A stretch of DNA of 64,000 bases, taken from assembly GCA_004154925.1 (NCBI GenBank), contig QJNS01000185.1, positions 62,001 through 126,000 on the forward strand. The letters are read 5' to 3'. This document shows, one piece after another, positions 59,985 to 64,000 of the stretch (the first letter of the stretch is position 1; each line of letters opens with the position of its first letter). The position numbers and the translations under genes are program-made. The notes under the pieces are model-generated. The model searched no databases and was not told the DNA's origin. It worked only from the letters and a program-made list of their open reading frames with translations. The DNA is from Monosporascus cannonballus. Lineage: Eukaryota > Ascomycota > Sordariomycetes > Xylariales.

Positions 59985-61100
59985 TATTTAATAAATTTTA
60001 TAATTCTAATAAAAAACACAAATTTCAAAATTCGCTATCTTGTTTAAACGTTTTCAATTAAAACAATAAGTTAATAACAAGAGCAATAATATAAATAATA
60101 TATATTTACGAACAAATTATTCAATAAGATAAAAGAAATTATTAAACTATTTATAATAATTTTAATTATACGGTTCTATTATGTTTATTTCTATTCCGCT
60201 TACTTGATAAAATCTTTTGGTATTGCTTTTCAATTTAACGTATTTGGATCAGAATTTGTAATAAATGCATTAATATTGGTTATTAATAATAAATTATATA
60301 TTTAATTATAACCGTAGCTCGTAACGTTTTATAGATAGTATAAAATTATATTTAAACATCCTTTTGTTTTTTGCTTTTTTTACAATTTAACTTATTTCGT
60401 TATTTTGTAGTTACCTAATTATAAGAAATAATATTCGACAATATATCGATTAATATTGATTAAATATCGCACTAAGTCTTTTAGAACGTTTAAAAATTAT
60501 AAACTTAAAAATTACTAGGTTATATAATAACCGAACATTTACAAATTATTTGAAAAAGGAAATAAATATATTAATTTATTTTTATTTAAGTTATATGTAT
60601 CTTGGATAAATCTGGTTTTCTAATATTCTTTTATACCTAAATTTAAAGCTAGTTGTTAAGGCTTTTCTATCTCTAAGCACTTATATTCTCTCAAATCGTT
60701 ATTTTCCGCTTTAAAAATTTATTGTCATAATTTAAATTCGCAAGATACAAAAATTGCAAATATTAAATTATGATTAAATAAGAAAAAGAGAATTTAGAAA
60801 AGTTATTAAATGTTATAGGGGTTAAAAACAGAAATATTAAGTATTTAAAACTAATATAAATTGGTAATCAATTTTGTGTTAATAGTTATATTAAAAAAAC
60901 CTTTGAAATGTGAGGTAGCGAGAGTGCGACGCTAACCACAATACTAAAAGGTCAGCAATTCCAAACCTCAATTGGGGTTTGGACACCCTAATCCACCTTA
61001 TAAGAACTAGCTGTGCATACCATCATATGAAAAAACCAATGCAAATTTATATAACTTAAATTATTTTCCTTTAATAAAAAATATTTTAATGCGTTATTAA
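59985..61100. other. AT-rich sequence without identified element
   Basis: Very AT-rich and without readable LTR or coding remnant. Includes a 22-bp near-perfect palindrome at 60961-60982 (CCAAACCTCAATTGGGGTTTGG). AT content falls off at about 61150. Confidence 0.5.
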
Positions 61101-61267
61101 ATGTCTTTGGAATATATAGGTTATTATTTTATATATATATGTGTTTTACCTATGCATTTCTCGGGTTATGCATTAGGTGGGGTCCGAGGGTAGTACCCAG
61201 AGGAGTACGACAGTTTAGTCATAAAATCTCATAACGCTATAAATGTCACCTTCTGCTCCCGAACTCC

Positions 61268-62003
61268 TTAAAGCTTACTGACTATGAACTCCACCGCCTC
61301 TGGAGCGTCCAACTCATAATCATCATGCGCGCCCGTCACGATCAACGTGCCTTCGCACACAAGATCTCCGTCATGGCAGATAATCAGTGTCTTGCTGGCA
61401 TCCAGACCAGGGATGCGCCCGTTGTCCTGCTTCCGCTGGGTATCGCCGTACGTCACTCCCGCAAAGATTCTCGCCCTCACGGATGATTGTAACTGCTCCA
61501 CGGATCGATGTACGAGCGCGGCGCCCTGGCTGAAGCCGGACACCACGAGCTTCGACGCTGGGCACTTCGCGGCTGCCTGTGTGATAAGCGCGGCCATGTT
61601 CCTTGCGTCCTCGGGGTCGCATCCGCCTCTGCGGAGGTTGTCAAGCAGGCTAGCTGGGTACTCAACGCCTTGCGCGGCCACTACACTATCTCCAAGGACA
61701 GCCTTGAGTAGATCGATAGTCTGTGGACCTGGCGCGTCGCCCTGTAATAACGAAGTCAGCGTGGCAGCGTACTGACTCAAGAATGCTGTCTGAACTCACG
61801 ATATTGCCCGGTTGCGTCGTGCCTCGGGCAAAAATGAAGATGACGTCCCGACAACCGCCCTCGAGGAACTCGTTGGCTGTTGTGCCTGCCAGGAGCGGAT
61901 CCAGGGGGGCTGGACGGTAGTCCGAGCGAGGATCTTCAGGCACAGGACCACCGAGGACGCTGGCCACCAGGGCGCCGGAAAGTAAAGACAGTGACGCCTT
62001 CAT
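61268..62003 (-). CDS. Cutinase (secreted serine esterase, CE5), 2 exons, 225 aa
   Basis: Exon 1 is 61800-62003 and exon 2 is 61268-61741 on minus. The 58-bp intron runs from GTGAGT to TTACAG and carries a GCTGAC branch-like site. Splicing restores ARGTTQPGNIGDAPGPQ, the conserved cutinase block. The N-terminus MKASLSLLSGALVASVLGG is a signal peptide. Catalytic triad: Ser139 in GFSQG, Asp194 in CHDGDLVC and His207 in GAHDDY. The family's four disulphide cysteines are present (EGGC, KC, CHDGDLVC). Length equals that of classic fungal cutinases. The enzyme acts outside the cell on cutin or similar polyesters. The gene is complete although its 3' end lies only about 150 bp from RIP-type AT-rich DNA. 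No adjacent gene suggests a cluster. Confidence 0.92.
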
Positions 62004-63234
62004 GTTGCAGCGGTCGATGGTGTTAGCGAAGACGTTATGGGTTAGTCTTCAACGTCTCGAAGTAGGCGAGCCAAGGTGGCACAACTGAGAGGCTTTGGCT
62101 GAAATTGTGATATGCTATACGATACTCGCCCTGGTAGGACGGACCGTAGAGTGCGTTATATAGGTTCTGCAAACGACTCTTCCACCATATCACACAGCGG
62201 ACGTGTCATAGTTTTTGGTTTGGATGCGCCAATGCCGTCTTGGCAAACCAAGTCGACCTTCCTAAAATAATTTCCTCCGACAGTAGCTAACAGACGGGGT
62301 CTAGAGACAACCTGAGTGGGAGGATTATTACCTCCGCGTGCCCGGAGTTTAAAGCTACGAAATTTGGGGAACCCGACCTGTCTACGCTCCATGGAGAAGG
62401 TCGCAATCGATCGAGCGAAATGGCGTGGCTTAGCCCCGCAGCACCTACCGCATACCATAGTATACGGAGACTGCCAAAAAAACGCCGTGTTTAGCGGTTT
62501 CGAGAACAGCACTAATGGTTCGACTACCGGGACTGTTGTTCGGATTTGGGTTACTGATACAGCTCAGTATTGCTTGTATTGCCGGCACGAACACTAATGG
62601 ATAGGATTTCGATGCTGGATGCGCGCTTGATAGGTCTTGAGCCGACTTCCCTCTAAGCGCCTGGGAGGAGACTTGTGTACTAGGGCTGGTTCTTTCGGCG
62701 CCAGACACCCACTTACCTTCCATATGGGGTATTTGAAAGTTCTAGTCTGCCGACGGGGGTATTGTCGTCGTACTCCCTTTAGGTTAGATTCGGCACATCA
62801 AATCTCCGACAACAAAGGAGACCGTGGAGAACCGGCGAGACGCTGATCATGCATACTCTTGAAATGGCCGGATCCAAATCGAGACCCAATACTCCTAGTA
62901 ACAAACAAAGAGCGGATTATGTAGTGGAAGGTTTCCTACGTTACAAATATCACGACAGGATGCTTTCCTCTCGGGAAAGAACATAATGTGACTCAACTGA
63001 CTTTAACTTACGTGCGAATACTGGTGCAGAGCCCTAAAAGAGTGCTGATAGTAAGCGTACTCTTGGTCATTCTATAGTATGGTGCAGTCGAACAAATGTT
63101 AAAATCTGACCTCAAAGTCTGGCAAACTTTGTGGCTTGTATGATTGATACTAATCACCCATACGCTGCCCGCAGAAATACGGGAGGCATCCAGAATTACA
63201 TGAATAGGGCTATGGTGCACAATATTATACGGGA
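62004..63234. other. Intergenic, no gene seen
   Basis: Upstream region of the cutinase, then about 1 kb of moderate-GC sequence up to the transposon end. Overlapping frames (62156-62512 and 62445-62723 on minus) have no coding signature. Confidence 0.45.
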
Positions 63235-63236
63235 TA

Positions 63237-63280
63237 AGGCGACCCCCCTACCAACGCCCCATCCCCTCAATGCGCCACCC
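63237..63280 (+). repeat. 44-bp terminal inverted repeat of Fot1-like copy 2
   Basis: Reads AGGCGACCCCCC, then ACCAACGCCCCATCCCC, ending GCGCCACCC. It is the inverted counterpart of 6940-6983 with three transitions. A repeat of this length fits the Fot1 group. Confidence 0.9.
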
Positions 63281-64000
63281 CATAACCGCGTTACGCGTTA
63301 ATCCATTTACTGATTTCTTTCCCTATAAAAAGTTTTTTAACACCATTTTTAAAAATTAAAAAATTTATTTTCTTATTTTTCAAAATCTGCGCTTTCGAAC
63401 GATATGCAGCTTTCGGCTTAATTCCGTACGGCGCGAACGATTAAAAAGGTAAAGCGTAAAAAATCCCTACGTTCAGCCTTTAAGGGTTACCAGATTAATA
63501 GACGATATATATTATGCCGTATCCAAAATATGCCGACGAAAAAAAAAGCTAATAAGGTTCGTTAAAAGCTATTACCAATTTAGGAAAAAGTTTTAGCTCA
63601 TTAAGTTATCGTATAAGGGTAATTAAGTTATGCGCCATTTTATAAGCGATTCCGTTTATACGCATAACGTTTTCTAATTAATAACAATAACCCTAAATAT
63701 TTAGGAAAAAATTAAATAATCCGATTTTTATATTACTATTTTAAAATTAATATTTTTAAAGATATAATAATCGATTATAAATATTTAAATAATATTTCCC
63801 CGGATTTTATTAATATTTTATTCGGTCGTTTCGTTTTACGGAAAATTAAAGTTATTAAATGGAAAAACTAATATAACGTAAATAAGATCGAAATAAGAGA
63901 AGGTATAGGTAAAAAACTTTTTTGTTTTCGGAAAAATTTTTAAAAAATATATTTTTTTAAAAAATGCGTTTAAAAAAGTGTAAATTATTATAATCGTTTA
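63237..64000 (+). mobile_element. Fot1/pogo-like transposon copy 2, 5' part
   Basis: Starts with a 44-bp terminal repeat (63237-63280) directly after a TA at 63235-63236 and continues past the window end. A basic segment near 63430-63500 (RTIKKVKRKKSLRSAFKG) matches the position of the N-terminal helix-turn-helix of pogo transposases. Near 63871 the reading YNVNKIEIREGIG corresponds to YNxDEIGI at the first catalytic Asp. The stretch 63835-64000 aligns with 5217-5382 of the left copy, in the same orientation. The frame is broken by many stops. Confidence 0.8.

Noticed and set aside
60911..60970. tRNA-like stretch (TGAGGTAGCGAGAGTGCGACGC onwards) with A-box-like sequence
   Set aside because: TGAGGT pairs with ACCTCA, but only about 60 nt are enclosed and no anticodon or T arm can be folded.
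37420..61100. Mitochondrial DNA insertion, suggested by the high AT content
   Set aside because: LTRs, target duplications and Gypsy motifs explain the block, and transition patterns between copies fit RIP.
6984..63236. Giant cargo-carrying transposon (Starship-like) spanning the gene-bearing segment
   Set aside because: No DUF3435 tyrosine-recombinase captain is seen; the bordering repeats belong to ordinary Fot1-like copies whose bodies lie outside the segment.
1..64000. CRISPR arrays or prokaryotic operons
   Set aside because: No regularly spaced short repeats; spliced genes and LTR elements show eukaryotic DNA.

Overview
The window looks like a filamentous ascomycete (Pezizomycotina) chromosome segment. 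Its genes have short GT-AG introns (about 47-177 bp), some with CTAAC-like branch sites, and encode typical mould proteins: a GH17 glucanase with a membrane anchor, a cutinase, a siderophore-type esterase, a phenol-hydroxylase-like flavoprotein, a fungal rhodopsin-domain membrane protein and a EutQ-like cupin. AT-rich blocks (1-6900, 37420-61100, 63300-64000) hold transposons whose copies differ almost only by C/T and G/A transitions, which is the footprint of repeat-induced point mutation (RIP). The cutinase suggests a plant-associated life style, but that is inference; no species is assigned.

Left AT-rich block (1-6983): the 3' half of a chromodomain Gypsy element (family A) lies inside a Fot1/pogo-like DNA transposon. 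Its 3' LTR was then split by a small element (C, 2325-5186) with an unusual LTR-internal-LTR-internal-LTR structure and a perfect 5-bp target-site duplication. The same Fot1-like relic carries a solo LTR of a second Gypsy family (B, 5424-5849), also with a perfect duplication. The Fot1-like copy ends in a 44-bp terminal repeat at 6940-6983. A second copy in the same orientation begins with the matching repeat at 63237.

First gene-bearing stretch (6984-37420): esterase (7131-8092, minus), a decayed ORF region (9088-10250) followed by an open 128-aa ORF, an acidic 186-aa protein (11324-11884), a conserved small hydrophilic protein (12375-12899, minus), the GH17 glucanase (18534-20843), a decayed gene (22024-22669), an LPxEIR..IY-type protein with a damaged splice donor (25125-26105), an eight-exon FAD monooxygenase with a 12-nt exon (27647-30230, minus), a solo LTR (33280-33578), a possible small secreted protein (33621-33913, minus, partial), a six-exon seven-helix protein (34628-36197), a EutQ-like cupin (36396-36834, minus) and the cut-off 3' end of a membrane-protein gene (37267-37419, minus). 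Long spacers, notably 12900-18533, show no convincing genes. There is a 10-N gap at 27595-27604.

Central AT-rich block (37420-61100): nested Gypsy-A copies, one interrupted at the gag/pol boundary by a full-length 7248-bp family-B element (41597-48844, coding on minus, 430-bp LTRs, ATAAT duplication). Adjacent A-type units have mismatched LTRs and look chimeric. A truncated B end lies at 59422-59984.

Right end: a two-exon cutinase (61268-62003, minus) sits just inside the AT-rich border, followed by about 1.2 kb without genes and the 5' part of the second Fot1-like copy. The genes do not form an obvious single pathway. The picture is a two-speed fungal region in which accessory genes are wedged between RIP-inactivated transposons.
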